Shown here: positions 1 to 8,544 of the stretch, in pieces | Layout: each line of letters starts with the position of its first letter | Position numbering within the stretch: position 1 is the first letter of the stretch | Origin: Cylindrospermum sp. NIES-4074 | GTDB taxonomy: Bacteria > Cyanobacteriota > Cyanobacteriia > Cyanobacteriales > Nostocaceae | Assembly: GCA_003994795.1 (NCBI GenBank) | Contig: AP018269.1 | Span: 3,001,484 to 3,065,483 of the forward strand | Direction: 5' to 3' | DNA: 64,000 nt | Notes under the pieces: model-generated | Databases searched by the model: none | What the model was told of the DNA's origin: nothing | What the model saw: only the letters and a program-made list of their open reading frames with translations | Made by a program: the position numbers and the translations under genes

Positions 1-25
1 AGAACACATTTGGGGAGAGCACACT

Positions 26-565
26 ATGCCAAAAATAACCCTAGAAGTATCAGAGGAACTATATCAACAACTAGCACAAATAGGCAATGAACGCCTACCG
101 GAATTACTCGCTTTGAGTCTTCAACAACCAGCAGTACCAGCACAAGTTTACCGATATATTCTTGATTTTATAGCCAGTAACCCTACTCTTGAACAAATTG
201 CCGATTTTAAACCTACACCGGAAATGCAAGCAAGGTTGCGTACCTTATTAGCACGCAGTAAAGCAGGAGAACTCACACCCACAGAGTTACAAGAACTGGA
301 TGAGTATGAGCGCATAGAACACCTGATAATGATGATTAAAGCAGGTAATCTATCTAAACTTAAAGGTGTTCCCGGTAAGCAATTACTAGGTTTTGTGGGT
401 TCAATACCAAAAGAAGACTTACAGCTAATCAGCGAAGCAATTGAACAAGATTGTAACCAGGTTAACACCACAGAAGAAAACAAATATCCTCTTCGCGGTT
501 TTCCTATTGAATACATTGAACCAACTGAACCCACAGCACAGAGTGATTTGGAAACAGCACAATGA
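26..565 (+). CDS. Antitoxin-like hypothetical protein
   Basis: A 179-residue acidic, soluble protein with no signal peptide or membrane segment. Three blocks resemble pieces of small cyanobacterial antitoxin-type proteins: a helical middle (LIMMIKAGNLSKL, about residues 99-111), a QLLGFVGSIPKEDL block (about 118-131), and a YPLRGFPIEYIEPTEP tail (about 153-168). The tail recalls the short proteins that often precede toxin or protease genes in cyanobacteria. GGGGAG lies 8-9 nt before the ATG, which supports this start. The aspartic-protease-like gene follows after 159 nt on the same strand. The family resemblance is from memory, and an antitoxin role is an inference. No partner toxin of a recognised family is visible. 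Confidence 0.55.
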   Translation: MPKITLEVSEELYQQLAQIGNERLPELLALSLQQPAVPAQVYRYILDFIASNPTLEQIADFKPTPEMQARLRTLLARSKAGELTPTELQELDEYERIEHLIMMIKAGNLSKLKGVPGKQLLGFVGSIPKEDLQLISEAIEQDCNQVNTTEENKYPLRGFPIEYIEPTEPTAQSDLETAQ

Positions 566-724
566 TTAGAATTATTACAAAAATTCCTCCTTTTGCGTTC
601 TTCTTCGCGCCTTTGCGCCTTTGCGCGAAACAAAAAGAGATTTATACAAACAGTATATAGTGTTAGATAACGACAACTAACCCAACTAGAATAAACTTAA
701 ACCCCTAGCCAGGAGTTCACTGAT

Positions 725-1183
725 ATGGGTAAGCTGGTAATGCCAAATCTTCAGGGTAAGCAAATGGGACAAGTAATTGTTACCCTCACTGTCACTAATC
801 GCATTGATCAAGTTTTAGCACAACGAGGCTTTATTTCTAAAGATGAAATTCGCTCTTTAACTCTAGATAATGTTTTAGTTGACACGGGTGCAACCTTACT
901 TTGCTTACCTGCTAACATTATTGTTCAACTCGGTTTAGTTCAAGGTGGAGAAGCCCAGGTAGAGACTGCGGCTGGAGTGCAGCAGGGGCGAATTTTCCGA
1001 GATGTTGAACTATCGATTGGAGAACGCCAAGGAACTTTTGATTGTTTGGAATTAATAGAAGTACCCTATGCACTTTTGGGCGTAACGCCAATGGAAGTTT
1101 TAGGGCTAGAACCAGACTTGAGAAATCGTCAATTACGAGTTTTACCGATGAATTCTGAGCAAACCTACCTCAGCGTTTTATAG
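725..1183 (+). CDS. Clan AA (retropepsin-like) aspartic protease
   Basis: A 152-residue protein with the hallmark VDTGAT active-site loop near residues 56-61, followed by a hydrophobic LLCLP strand and a second-half LLGVTPMEVLGL segment typical of retropepsin folds. Such single-domain proteases act as homodimers, each subunit giving one aspartate. There is no signal peptide, so a cytoplasmic location is likely. AGGAG at 711-715 is 9 nt before the ATG and fixes the start. It lies downstream of the antitoxin-like gene. In cyanobacteria this protease type often sits beside small antitoxin-like genes, but the substrate and any functional link are unknown. Confidence 0.75.
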   Translation: MGKLVMPNLQGKQMGQVIVTLTVTNRIDQVLAQRGFISKDEIRSLTLDNVLVDTGATLLCLPANIIVQLGLVQGGEAQVETAAGVQQGRIFRDVELSIGERQGTFDCLELIEVPYALLGVTPMEVLGLEPDLRNRQLRVLPMNSEQTYLSVL

Positions 1184-1273
1184 TCTGTTGCTATAAATTG
1201 AGGCAAGTTTCTGAATTTTAACAGAATGCGATCGCCATCTTCGCCACCTTGATCCTCTAAATAGTAGATACTG

Positions 1274-1951
1274 TTGGTAAAATCACAGGCCTGCTATGAA
1301 CAGTCCCTCTCCTTCATCCATTGGCAGCTTTGGCGACAATGGGTGCTTGTATGCAGCGCTACAGCCTTTATCCGCGTTACCTTCGATTTGATCAGTTCTA
1401 GCGCTTCATCTGCCATTGGTAACACAAGTATTATCACTATCTTGATATTCACAGCCATTAGTGGTGCTTTAGGTGGAATGGCACAATATTCTGTCCTGCG
1501 TCGGTGGATTTCCACAGCTAAATATTGGGTGCTTGCTACCAGTTTAGGCAGTGCTTTAGGATTGGCTGTCAACAATTTTATACACGAGTTAGATATAGCA
1601 ACTTTGCCTGTGAGGGACGCGAATAATTTCCTCGCTGTATTCGCAGGTAGCGCTGGACGCATCCCTTTAGTAATATTTGATATCATCTCTGGTTTAATAT
1701 TAGGACTTGCTCAATGGCTGGTGCTGCGGGGGAAAGTTCCTCAAGCTGGCTGGTGGGTGCTAGCTAGTAGTTTTGGGATGCTTTTCAACGGTGTTGCGGT
1801 CAATGTGATGCGTCAGGTTTTTGGTAGAATGGGTTTATACTCTGGTGCTGCATACGACCCGCTAAACTGGGTAATAGCTATTATCGGCGGAGCAATTTAT
1901 GGTGCTATTACAGGGATTATTTTGGTGAGGTTGCTGCAAAAAACGCAGTAG
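1274..1951 (+). CDS. Integral membrane protein of unknown function
   Basis: About 225 residues with roughly five hydrophobic segments. Two similar halves carry the pattern of a glycine-rich segment, LGLAQWLVLR or GGMAQYSVLRRW, then a tryptophan-rich WVLASS/WVLATS segment, so it looks like an internal duplication. The given start is a TTG with no clear Shine-Dalgarno site, and a GTG about 70 nt downstream is an alternative. It ends 7 nt before the phosphatase-like gene, so co-transcription is likely. I do not recognise a function. Repeated membrane modules with an AQWLVLR-like motif are common in cyanobacterial hypothetical proteins. Confidence 0.6.
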   Translation: MVKSQACYEQSLSFIHWQLWRQWVLVCSATAFIRVTFDLISSSASSAIGNTSIITILIFTAISGALGGMAQYSVLRRWISTAKYWVLATSLGSALGLAVNNFIHELDIATLPVRDANNFLAVFAGSAGRIPLVIFDIISGLILGLAQWLVLRGKVPQAGWWVLASSFGMLFNGVAVNVMRQVFGRMGLYSGAAYDPLNWVIAIIGGAIYGAITGIILVRLLQKTQ

Positions 1952-1958
1952 CTAGAAT

Positions 1959-2309
1959 ATGAAAAAGCTTTTATTTATTTGTAGCAGAAATAAATTGCGA
2001 AGTCCTACCGCTGAAGCTGTGTTTTCTGAATATGCAGAATTAGAGGTAGAGTCAGCAGGTTTAGACAGAAATGCGGAAGTAAGAGTTTCCACAGAAGCCA
2101 TTGAATGGGCTGATATTATTTTTGTAATGGAAAAATCTCATAAAAGCAAGCTATCGAAAAACTTTCAACCTTCTCTCAAGGGTAAAAAAGTTATTTGCTT
2201 GGATATTCCCGATGAATATGAGTACATGGAACCAGCTTTGATTGAGTTGTTAAAACAGAAAGTTTTGCCGTTATTAAAAATTCCTCATGAACATTCAACA
2301 AGCTTTTGA
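1959..2309 (+). CDS. Low-molecular-weight protein tyrosine phosphatase-like protein
   Basis: A 116-residue protein starting MKKLLFICSRNKLRSPTAEA. The P-loop is C8-x5-R14-S15, as in the low-molecular-weight tyrosine phosphatase fold, and the LDIPDEYEY segment near residues 81-89 could supply the general acid (D82 or D85). It is shorter than classic family members (about 150) and resembles the compact predicted phosphatases of COG4551. It probably dephosphorylates a small or protein phosphotyrosine substrate in the cytoplasm. Its 3' end overlaps the methyltransferase start by 23 nt, indicating translational coupling. Confidence 0.75.
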   Translation: MKKLLFICSRNKLRSPTAEAVFSEYAELEVESAGLDRNAEVRVSTEAIEWADIIFVMEKSHKSKLSKNFQPSLKGKKVICLDIPDEYEYMEPALIELLKQKVLPLLKIPHEHSTSF

Positions 2310-2964
2310 TATAGCCGCCGCAGATTACGACAATTTACGTCGTGTATTAATTCCCTGTTTTGATGACTTTTATAAAACAGCGGTTGAAATTATATCCAGT
2401 AACGGCATTACACCGTTAAAGGTTTTAGATTTGGGTGCGGGTACTGGACTTTATTCAGGTATGGTGCAGGCAGTTTTCCCTAATGCAGAATTCACTTTGC
2501 TGGATTTAGCCCCTGAAATGTTAGAAAAAGCCAAATCGAGATTTAGCAAGATGGGTAAATCTCCCAAAATCTTAATTGGTGACTATGTTGAAACTGATTT
2601 AGGTGGTTCCTATGATTTGGTAATTTCTGCTTTATCAATTCATCATTTATCGGATGTTGATAAAAAACGTCTTTATCAACAAGTTTATCACGTTCTCAGC
2701 CCTGGGGGAATGTTTGTTAATGCTGATCAGGTGCTAGGAAAAACCCCAGATTTAGAAAAACTTTATCGCCAAAACTGGCTAGATTCTGTTATTGCAAAGG
2801 GTATCTCTCAAGAGGATCTGAAAGCTGCTCAAAAGCGCATGGAATACGATCGCATGACACCCCTAGATATCCAGCTTGCTTGGCTTGATGCGGCTGGGTT
2901 CCAGGATGTGGATTGCTGGTACAAGAACTTTAGCTTTGCGGTATTCGGTGGATACAAAAATTAA
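2287..2964 (+). CDS. Class I SAM-dependent methyltransferase
   Basis: A 225-residue soluble protein with the Rossmann-fold SAM motif VLDLGAGTG at residues 46-54, an acidic strand-2 end (LLDLAPEML) and a motif IV region (YDLVISALSIHHL). This matches methyltransferase types 11/25, which modify small molecules. The substrate is not evident. It starts inside the end of the phosphatase-like gene (23-nt overlap), so the two are probably made from one message. No C-terminal substrate domain is recognisable, and the length is normal for a single-domain enzyme. Confidence 0.85.
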   Translation: MNIQQAFDIAAADYDNLRRVLIPCFDDFYKTAVEIISSNGITPLKVLDLGAGTGLYSGMVQAVFPNAEFTLLDLAPEMLEKAKSRFSKMGKSPKILIGDYVETDLGGSYDLVISALSIHHLSDVDKKRLYQQVYHVLSPGGMFVNADQVLGKTPDLEKLYRQNWLDSVIAKGISQEDLKAAQKRMEYDRMTPLDIQLAWLDAAGFQDVDCWYKNFSFAVFGGYKN

Positions 2965-2976
2965 GAATATAGCAAA

Positions 2977-3072
2977 TATAGCGGTTTGCATTAAGATTTA
3001 ATACACCAAATTCATAAAATCGCTTTAGCAATAATTACTAATCTGTATTTAATCCAAAACAAAACCGCTATA
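2977..3072. repeat. MITE-like inverted-repeat element, TATAGCGGTT family
   Basis: About 96 bp bounded by TATAGCGGTTT and its complement AAACCGCTATA. Similarity extends inward (GATTTAATAC against GTATTTAATC), so the element can fold into one long imperfect hairpin. Related termini occur at 8330-8435 and 23390-23497. It lies directly behind the methyltransferase stop and could also act as a transcript end. It has no coding capacity. Confidence 0.65.
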
Positions 3073-3100
3073 ATTTGTAATAGTTTTAGTATAAGAGTAA

Positions 3101-3544
3101 TTACTTACCAGTGCAGTAGGTATTAATTTCCTTTACCAATGCAGTTTCATCACTAGCACTCTTTTTCAGGGATGCCACATTGCGATTTGCAGATTTGAGG
3201 TCTTTTTTATCTACGGCTTTTGCTGTATCTTTCAATCCCTGACTTGTGCTTTGATAGAGTTTGAGAAAGCGTCCTTGATATCCTTGCAGTTTTTCATCTT
3301 TAATTTCTATCGCTTTCAACTCATTAGCGATTGTGTCTATTTTACCAGCAGCTTCAGTCAAGGCTTTAGAACCTTTGTTATTCTGAGGGCTTTTGCCGAA
3401 TTCTTGACCTAATGTAACTGCTTGATTTGCAACTTTGATGATTTTGGTACATTGTGCAACTTTGCTTTCTCCACAACCTGTAAATAGTAAGGATATCGCT
3501 ACAGTTGTTGAAAGCAGCAAGGGTTGTTTAAACAGGATTTGCAT
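3101..3544 (-). CDS. Putative lipoprotein
   Basis: A 147-residue protein with an N-terminal hydrophobic segment ending in a lipobox (LFTGC, cysteine 24), so it is predicted to be lipid-anchored after cleavage by signal peptidase II. The mature part is lysine- and alanine-rich and largely helical, with a cysteine near each end that could form a disulphide. No catalytic motif is recognised. It stands alone, convergent with the methyltransferase. Confidence 0.7.
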   Translation of the reverse strand: MQILFKQPLLLSTTVAISLLFTGCGESKVAQCTKIIKVANQAVTLGQEFGKSPQNNKGSKALTEAAGKIDTIANELKAIEIKDEKLQGYQGRFLKLYQSTSQGLKDTAKAVDKKDLKSANRNVASLKKSASDETALVKEINTYCTGK

Positions 3545-3878
3545 CTGTTTTGTTATCTCCGAGATATTAGGTAAAAATTGGTAAAAGAAAGAATTCGGTA
3601 ATTGGGAAAAAGAAGTTTTGAAGTATCAAATATTAATCATCTTTATACAAGATTCTTGTTACTTTTGACTCCCGTTCAGCCCACATCCGTTATACTTCAT
3701 CTTTGAAAAAAATAGTATTAAATAATACTAAGCTGGAATTGAGCCTTCTCCGCTGGAAAATGACCGTTATAGCACAGTAAGCAAAAGTAAATTTAAATAC
3801 TTAGCGGCAGGACTTGCCAACAAAGTTAAAATAGAGATACTTTACAGCTTTATGGTGCGATCGCGCAGGAGGCAAAAC
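3545..3878. other. Intergenic region between divergent genes
   Basis: An AT-rich gap between the divergent lipoprotein and RNA methyltransferase genes. It holds an 18-nt inverted repeat at 3713-3730 (TAGTATTA, two As, TAATACTA) that could be a regulator site. Nothing coding was seen. Confidence 0.4.
3867..3872 (+). promoter_or_regulatory. Shine-Dalgarno site AGGAGG deciding the start of the RNA methyltransferase
   Basis: A perfect AGGAGG, 6 nt before the ATG at 3879. It favours that start over the in-frame ATG at 3852, which would add nine arginine-rich residues encoded by a HIP1-containing leader. Confidence 0.8.
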
Positions 3879-4619
3879 ATGGGCTTGGCTGGGTTAAAAA
3901 TTGTGTTGGTAGAGCCAGCTGGGCCCTTAAACGTGGGTTCAATTGCCCGCGCGATGAAAAACTTTGGGCTAAATCACTTAGTATTGGTAAATCCCCAGTG
4001 CGATCCCCTCTCAGAGGAAGCGATGAGAATGGCAGTTCATGCCAAGGAGATTTTAGAGTCTGCGGTAGTAGTAGACACCTTACCAGCAGCCTTACAAGGA
4101 TGTGTCCGGGCAGTTGCGACTACTGGTCGTGTTCGCAGTTGGGAAGTACCTTTAGAAAATCCCCGCACAGCTTTACCCTGGTTACTGGAGGAACCAGAAA
4201 AACCCGCAGCGCTGATTTTTGGCAGGGAAGACAGAGGATTAAGCAATGAAGAACTAAACTATGCCCAGCGGTTTGTTCGCATTCCTACAAGTCCAAATTA
4301 TCCATCCCTGAATTTGGCCTCTGCTGTAGCCATTTGTTGTTATGAGTTGTCACAATCTGCTGAGATAACTGAGCCTCAAAGTATACCCGCAACGGAACTA
4401 GCGCCCTTGGATCTCGTAGAAACATATTACCAACAATTAGAATCTCTATTATTACGCCTTGGATACCTGTATCCTCATACAGCAGCTAGTCGCATGGAAA
4501 AATTCCGACAGCTATATAATCGCACTCACCTGCAAACTGGGGAAGTAGCTATGCTGCTAGGGATTTTGCGACAGGTAGAATGGGCGCTCAAAACTCAAAG
4601 TAAACAAGAAAACTTGTAA
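3879..4619 (+). CDS. TrmH/SpoU-family RNA 2'-O-methyltransferase (TrmJ-like)
   Basis: A 246-residue SPOUT (trefoil-knot) methyltransferase. All three SpoU motifs are visible: NVGSIARAMKNFG near the N-terminus, FGREDRGLSNEEL in the middle, and SLNLASAVAICCYEL. It should transfer a methyl group from SAM to a ribose 2'-hydroxyl of tRNA or rRNA. The absence of an N-terminal L30-like substrate domain and the presence of a C-terminal helical extension resemble TrmJ, which modifies position 32 of tRNA, but the exact target cannot be read from sequence. It stands alone on the plus strand, 174 nt before the serine hydrolase. Confidence 0.88.
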   Translation: MGLAGLKIVLVEPAGPLNVGSIARAMKNFGLNHLVLVNPQCDPLSEEAMRMAVHAKEILESAVVVDTLPAALQGCVRAVATTGRVRSWEVPLENPRTALPWLLEEPEKPAALIFGREDRGLSNEELNYAQRFVRIPTSPNYPSLNLASAVAICCYELSQSAEITEPQSIPATELAPLDLVETYYQQLESLLLRLGYLYPHTAASRMEKFRQLYNRTHLQTGEVAMLLGILRQVEWALKTQSKQENL

Positions 4620-4782
4620 TCTTTACTTAATATATACGCAATTATCCCCCAAAAGAACTAATATGGCTTACACTAAACACAAAAATGCTACTTAGTGTCA
4701 TCAGAGTAATCTGAGTATCAAGGTGCTTCTATAGTCGGTTCTGGGTCGAAAGTCTGCAATCAATCTTTTTCGAGTGGGTCAC

Positions 4783-4788
4783 AAGGAG
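4783..4788 (+). promoter_or_regulatory. Shine-Dalgarno site supporting a GTG start
   Basis: AAGGAG, 5 nt before the GTG at 4794. No ATG in this frame lies nearby, so the serine hydrolase very likely starts with GTG. Confidence 0.7.
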
Positions 4789-4793
4789 TAGCG

Positions 4794-6353
4794 GTGTCAG
4801 AATCAATTGACAAACTAACAGCGTTCTCACGGCGTCAACCTTTACAACGCCGTCAGCGTCCAGTGCAAAAGGCAGGACAGAAGAAAGCGAAAGTTAAAAG
4901 CCAGCCACAGATTGCTTCGACAACAGAGGCAACGGCGTTAACACGTCTGAATAATAATATCAGTCCTGCTGTAATCCCGTCTGGGGGGCGGAGGCCACGA
5001 TCTGGGGCACTCATGCCTACAGCAGTTAAACCAATGCCGAAAGTGAAGGGAAAAATGCCACCTTTGGCAACCAACACCGTTAAGTTTAAGACGGTGCGGG
5101 TACCCAAGCAAATGCCAAAAGTAGAAAGGCGATCGCGCAAGACACGGTTAAAGCCTATGGCCAGAACCCTGTTATACGGTTTGCGTTTGTTGATAGTGGG
5201 AGTCGGCATGGGGGCGATTGTCGGCACGCTGTTGTCTGTCCTAGACCCCGCTAATCGTGTGAATCCACCAGCTGCGTCTACTGTGGGGCAAACCCAGTCA
5301 CCAGCAAACCCCAATCCTCAAGTAGCAGCTCCCAGCTTATACCTATCTCAGGAAATGCAGCCCTTGAAAACTGCCGTGCAAAATCTAGCAACGGCAAATC
5401 CAAATCTCACACCAGGGGTTTTTGTCGTAGATTTGGATACGGGAGCTTATGTAGATGTAAACAGTACAGCCAGTTTTCCCGCAGCCAGCACAATTAAAGT
5501 GCCGATTTTGATTGCTTTTTTCCAGGATGTGGATGGGGGTAAAATCCGCCTGGATGAAATGCTGACTATGAAACAAGAAATGATGGCTGGTGGTTCTGGC
5601 AATCTGCAATATAAGCCAGCAGGTACTCAATACACAGCCTTGGAAGTCGCCACAAAAATGATTACAATCAGCGACAACACGGCGACAAATATCCTCATTG
5701 CCCGATTGGGAGGTATGGAAGTGCTAAATGAGCGTTTCCGGACTTGGGGATTAGCAAGTACCGTAATTCGGAATCAACTCCCAGATTTACCAGGAACAAA
5801 CACCACCAGCCCTAGAGAATTGGGGAATTTGATGGCGATGGTGAATCAAGGTAATTTTTTGAGTATGCGATCGCGCGATCTCATGCTTGATATTATGCGC
5901 CGCACAGAAAGAGACAATCTACTACCCTCTGGTTTAGGAACAGGCGCACGAATATATCACAAAACAGGCGACATTGGCACAATGCTAGCAGATGCAGGTT
6001 TAGTGGATATCCCCACCGGCAAGCGCTACATCGCCTCTGTGATGGTAAAACGCCCTAATAATGACCCCCGTGCCGAAAAACTCATTAGTTCCATTTCCCG
6101 TGCTGCTTACCAACAGTTAAGCCAAAATGCTGTCACACCCAGCAGTCCTACAAGCACTTTACCCACAACTGGTTATCAGTCTCCAGTAGTGAGTCCTGTT
6201 TTACCCAACAGTGCAGTCGGCAATATGCCTACAACTGTTTATCAGCCTCCAGTTATCATCAATCCGGCTTTACCCAACGGTGGAATGAACCCCGTACCCA
6301 TGACCGGTTATCAAGCCCCAGCGATGAATCCACAATATTATCCCCCAAGATAG
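4794..6353 (+). CDS. Membrane-anchored class A beta-lactamase-like serine hydrolase
   Basis: A 519-residue protein. Residues 1-120 are basic and probably cytoplasmic, a single membrane segment lies at about 122-148, and a periplasmic catalytic domain follows. The three motifs of the penicillin-recognising serine hydrolase fold are present: S232-T-I-K235, S293-D-N295 and K390-T-G392. The glutamate expected for efficient class A beta-lactamases is not obvious, so a housekeeping or cell-wall role is as likely as antibiotic hydrolysis. The last 90 residues are a proline- and asparagine-rich tail with three TGYQ/TVYQ-P repeats, likely unstructured and perhaps wall-associated. Confidence 0.85.
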   Translation: MSESIDKLTAFSRRQPLQRRQRPVQKAGQKKAKVKSQPQIASTTEATALTRLNNNISPAVIPSGGRRPRSGALMPTAVKPMPKVKGKMPPLATNTVKFKTVRVPKQMPKVERRSRKTRLKPMARTLLYGLRLLIVGVGMGAIVGTLLSVLDPANRVNPPAASTVGQTQSPANPNPQVAAPSLYLSQEMQPLKTAVQNLATANPNLTPGVFVVDLDTGAYVDVNSTASFPAASTIKVPILIAFFQDVDGGKIRLDEMLTMKQEMMAGGSGNLQYKPAGTQYTALEVATKMITISDNTATNILIARLGGMEVLNERFRTWGLASTVIRNQLPDLPGTNTTSPRELGNLMAMVNQGNFLSMRSRDLMLDIMRRTERDNLLPSGLGTGARIYHKTGDIGTMLADAGLVDIPTGKRYIASVMVKRPNNDPRAEKLISSISRAAYQQLSQNAVTPSSPTSTLPTTGYQSPVVSPVLPNSAVGNMPTTVYQPPVIINPALPNGGMNPVPMTGYQAPAMNPQYYPPR

Positions 6354-6427
6354 AAAATTACAGCAATTTTTCAACTTGGGATTTTCAATTGTGCATTTTT
6401 TTGTGAACCTTGAACGTTAAATTTATC

Positions 6428-6796
6428 ATGTCATCTACTACCCCTTCAATCCAATTTTTTGTGGGAGTTTTTGAAGAACTGAACAATGTCAGTTTACGAC
6501 GCGAACGCCGTACTGGTAAACGTATTGTCTTGCTGACATTCAATCAATTGAACGCCTTAGAAGGGTTTAAAAGCTTCACTAAACAATCTTTAAATGCCCT
6601 GCTTTTAAGCGATGAAGAAGGTGAAATTAGCGTCACACCTTCTTCAACAAAATTTATTTTTGGCGGTGATGAGGGCGATGAACTCAAGCAGGTAAAGTGC
6701 GAATTTGAAATTGAGCAAGATGACCATTGGGAACGATTCATGCGATTTATGCATCGTTATGCCGAGGCTAATGGCATGGAATATGGGGAAAAGTAA
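6428..6796 (+). CDS. Photosystem II assembly factor, Psb28 family (Psb28-2-like paralogue)
   Basis: A 122-residue soluble protein matching the Psb28 family: an IQFFVGVFEEL start, the DEEGEI segment in the centre and the conserved WERFMRFMHRYAEANGMEY end. Psb28 proteins bind photosystem II assembly intermediates at the cytoplasmic side. The central part departs from the standard Psb28-1 sequence, so I favour the second paralogue (Psb28-2). The ATG at 6428 is preferred; an in-frame TTG at 6410 would add six residues. It is a single gene with no photosystem neighbours. Confidence 0.8.
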   Translation: MSSTTPSIQFFVGVFEELNNVSLRRERRTGKRIVLLTFNQLNALEGFKSFTKQSLNALLLSDEEGEISVTPSSTKFIFGGDEGDELKQVKCEFEIEQDDHWERFMRFMHRYAEANGMEYGEK

Positions 6797-6924
6797 CTAA
6801 ATTATCTGGAATAAAAGATATAGATACCATTATTGGTTTTAGTATTTTTTTCTATTGCTCGAAATAACTTTTTTATTGATAGGCTTTATATATAGCGCTT
6901 CCTAATTTGCTGCGGCACTATTTT

Positions 6925-6954
6925 ATCTGTGTTAATCTGTGTTCATCTGTGGTT
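6925..6954. repeat. ATCTGTG triple repeat, copy 1 of 3 in the window
   Basis: Three ATCTGTG-like decamers in tandem. The same pattern recurs at 15695-15724 and, inverted, at 50108-50137. All three are intergenic. Confidence 0.6.
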
Positions 6955-7043
6955 AATTAATTCTTCTCATACCTCACTTAATTGATTGCACGCAGCTACT
7001 TAATTCACCTTCATATTGAATTGCCACCTATTCAAAATCCAAG

Positions 7044-8306
7044 ATGTTTACAAAAATCCGCCGTCTGTTAGGTCAATTTTTTAATAAATCAAGGAAAATC
7101 AACAACGAACCACTTAACAAAGTGAGTTTGATTGTCATTATTGTAATTGATATTTTCATCTTAATCAATGTTTTTACAGGATTAGATGATATTAGCAGAT
7201 GGCATCTCAGCCCCACTCAGGCTTATCCATGTTACTCCGAATGGGGAAATTACCGCACACAAACCGCTAAAGATAAAGACTATGAAGCTATCTGGCAAGC
7301 ATTGCCAGATTACCCGACGAACGATCTAGCCAATTTTCAACAAACCTATCAACAAGATGTCGAAGGAAACCTGGGTAAGGTTTCTCAAACCTGCTTAAAA
7401 TATGCTGAGTTCAAAGGTAAAATCCAAACTCCCGAAAAGCTGCAAACTGTAGAAACTATTGGACAGAAACAAGAGAAAATCAGTACACTTGAACAAGCTA
7501 ATAGCAATATTCGCGCTCAATATGACTCAACGCTTTTAGAAAAAATTGCCGGACAATCTAGTGATAAATCAATTAATCAAGTCAGTGCAGAAAAAGCTAA
7601 ACAGAATTTAGACCGAAATAAGCGCCAAATTTCCACCCTGAAAGAGGAAATTTCGGTTCTAAAAAAGGAATTGTTGGCAAAACCAGAAAGTGTTAATTTT
7701 CTAGCCTTACTTAAAGATGAAAATCAATTTAAGGAAGTTGAAACAGGCTATAAGCAAGCATCATTTTGGTATCCAAGTATCCAGCTTGGTTTTCAGTCTC
7801 TCTTTCTGCTGCCGTTGCTTTTCGTGGCTTTATTAGTTCACAATTTTGCCCAACATCGAGGATATGGACTAATTGCCCTAATTAGCTGGCATTTGCTAGT
7901 TATCTTTTTTATTCCGCTGCTTCTGAAAATCTTTGAATTTTTGCAAGTCGGCGCAATATTTAAATTTATCTCTGATACTATTGGCGCCCTTTTGGGTGGG
8001 TTGCTGTTCTTAATCAGTTACGTTTATATCTTACTGGTTCCCTTGGTTGGTTTTGGAATTATCAAGGTTTTTCAAAATGTGGTTTTTAATGCGAAACTCC
8101 AGACAGTTAAGAGGGTGCAAAAATCACGGTGTATTAGTTGCGCGAAGACAATTCGACACAATGATATTTACTGCCCACACTGCGGTTATGATCAATATGT
8201 TGAATGCCACAACTGTCACGAACTTACTTACAAAGGTTTAGCATATTGTAAACATTGCGGAACTTTGCAAGATGCTAGTAATAACCCAATTACCAATCAG
8301 GATTAG
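7044..8306 (+). CDS. Membrane protein with coiled coil and C-terminal double zinc ribbon
   Basis: A 420-residue protein with one membrane segment near residues 27-47, then a soluble stretch that includes a predicted coiled coil (about 125-220, rich in K, E, Q and S). Three or four membrane segments follow (about 245-350). The C-terminus carries two zinc ribbons: C-x2-C, then C-x2-C-G (CISC and CPHCG), and again CHNC and CKHCG. Double zinc ribbons usually mediate protein contacts. The function is unknown. The ATG follows a weak ribosome site, and the gene has no close same-strand neighbour. Confidence 0.7.
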   Translation: MFTKIRRLLGQFFNKSRKINNEPLNKVSLIVIIVIDIFILINVFTGLDDISRWHLSPTQAYPCYSEWGNYRTQTAKDKDYEAIWQALPDYPTNDLANFQQTYQQDVEGNLGKVSQTCLKYAEFKGKIQTPEKLQTVETIGQKQEKISTLEQANSNIRAQYDSTLLEKIAGQSSDKSINQVSAEKAKQNLDRNKRQISTLKEEISVLKKELLAKPESVNFLALLKDENQFKEVETGYKQASFWYPSIQLGFQSLFLLPLLFVALLVHNFAQHRGYGLIALISWHLLVIFFIPLLLKIFEFLQVGAIFKFISDTIGALLGGLLFLISYVYILLVPLVGFGIIKVFQNVVFNAKLQTVKRVQKSRCISCAKTIRHNDIYCPHCGYDQYVECHNCHELTYKGLAYCKHCGTLQDASNNPITNQD

Positions 8307-8329
8307 AGGATTAGAGGATGAACAGGATA

Positions 8330-8435
8330 TATAGCAGTATGCACTTGGATGAGATACATCATAGCCCCCTCATCGCTTGCGGGGAGGGGGTTGGGGGTGG
8401 GGTTCTTGTATCTCACTCAACCGAGAACCGCTATA
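8330..8435. repeat. MITE-like inverted-repeat element with G-rich core
   Basis: About 106 bp bounded by TATAGC and GCTATA. GAGATACA and TGTATCTC lie further inside, around a C-rich then G-rich core. It is flanked by oppositely oriented AGGATTA/TAATCCT repeats (8303-8325 and 8453-8485). It is related at its ends to 2977-3072 and 23390-23497 and has no coding capacity. Confidence 0.6.
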
Positions 8436-8544
8436 TTTGAGAATAATTAGTATTAATCCTCTTCATCCTTAAATCCTTAAATCCTGATTTGTAATTGGTA
8501 AAGAGGAATAAATATCACCCATTACCCATTACCAGCCCTTATTT

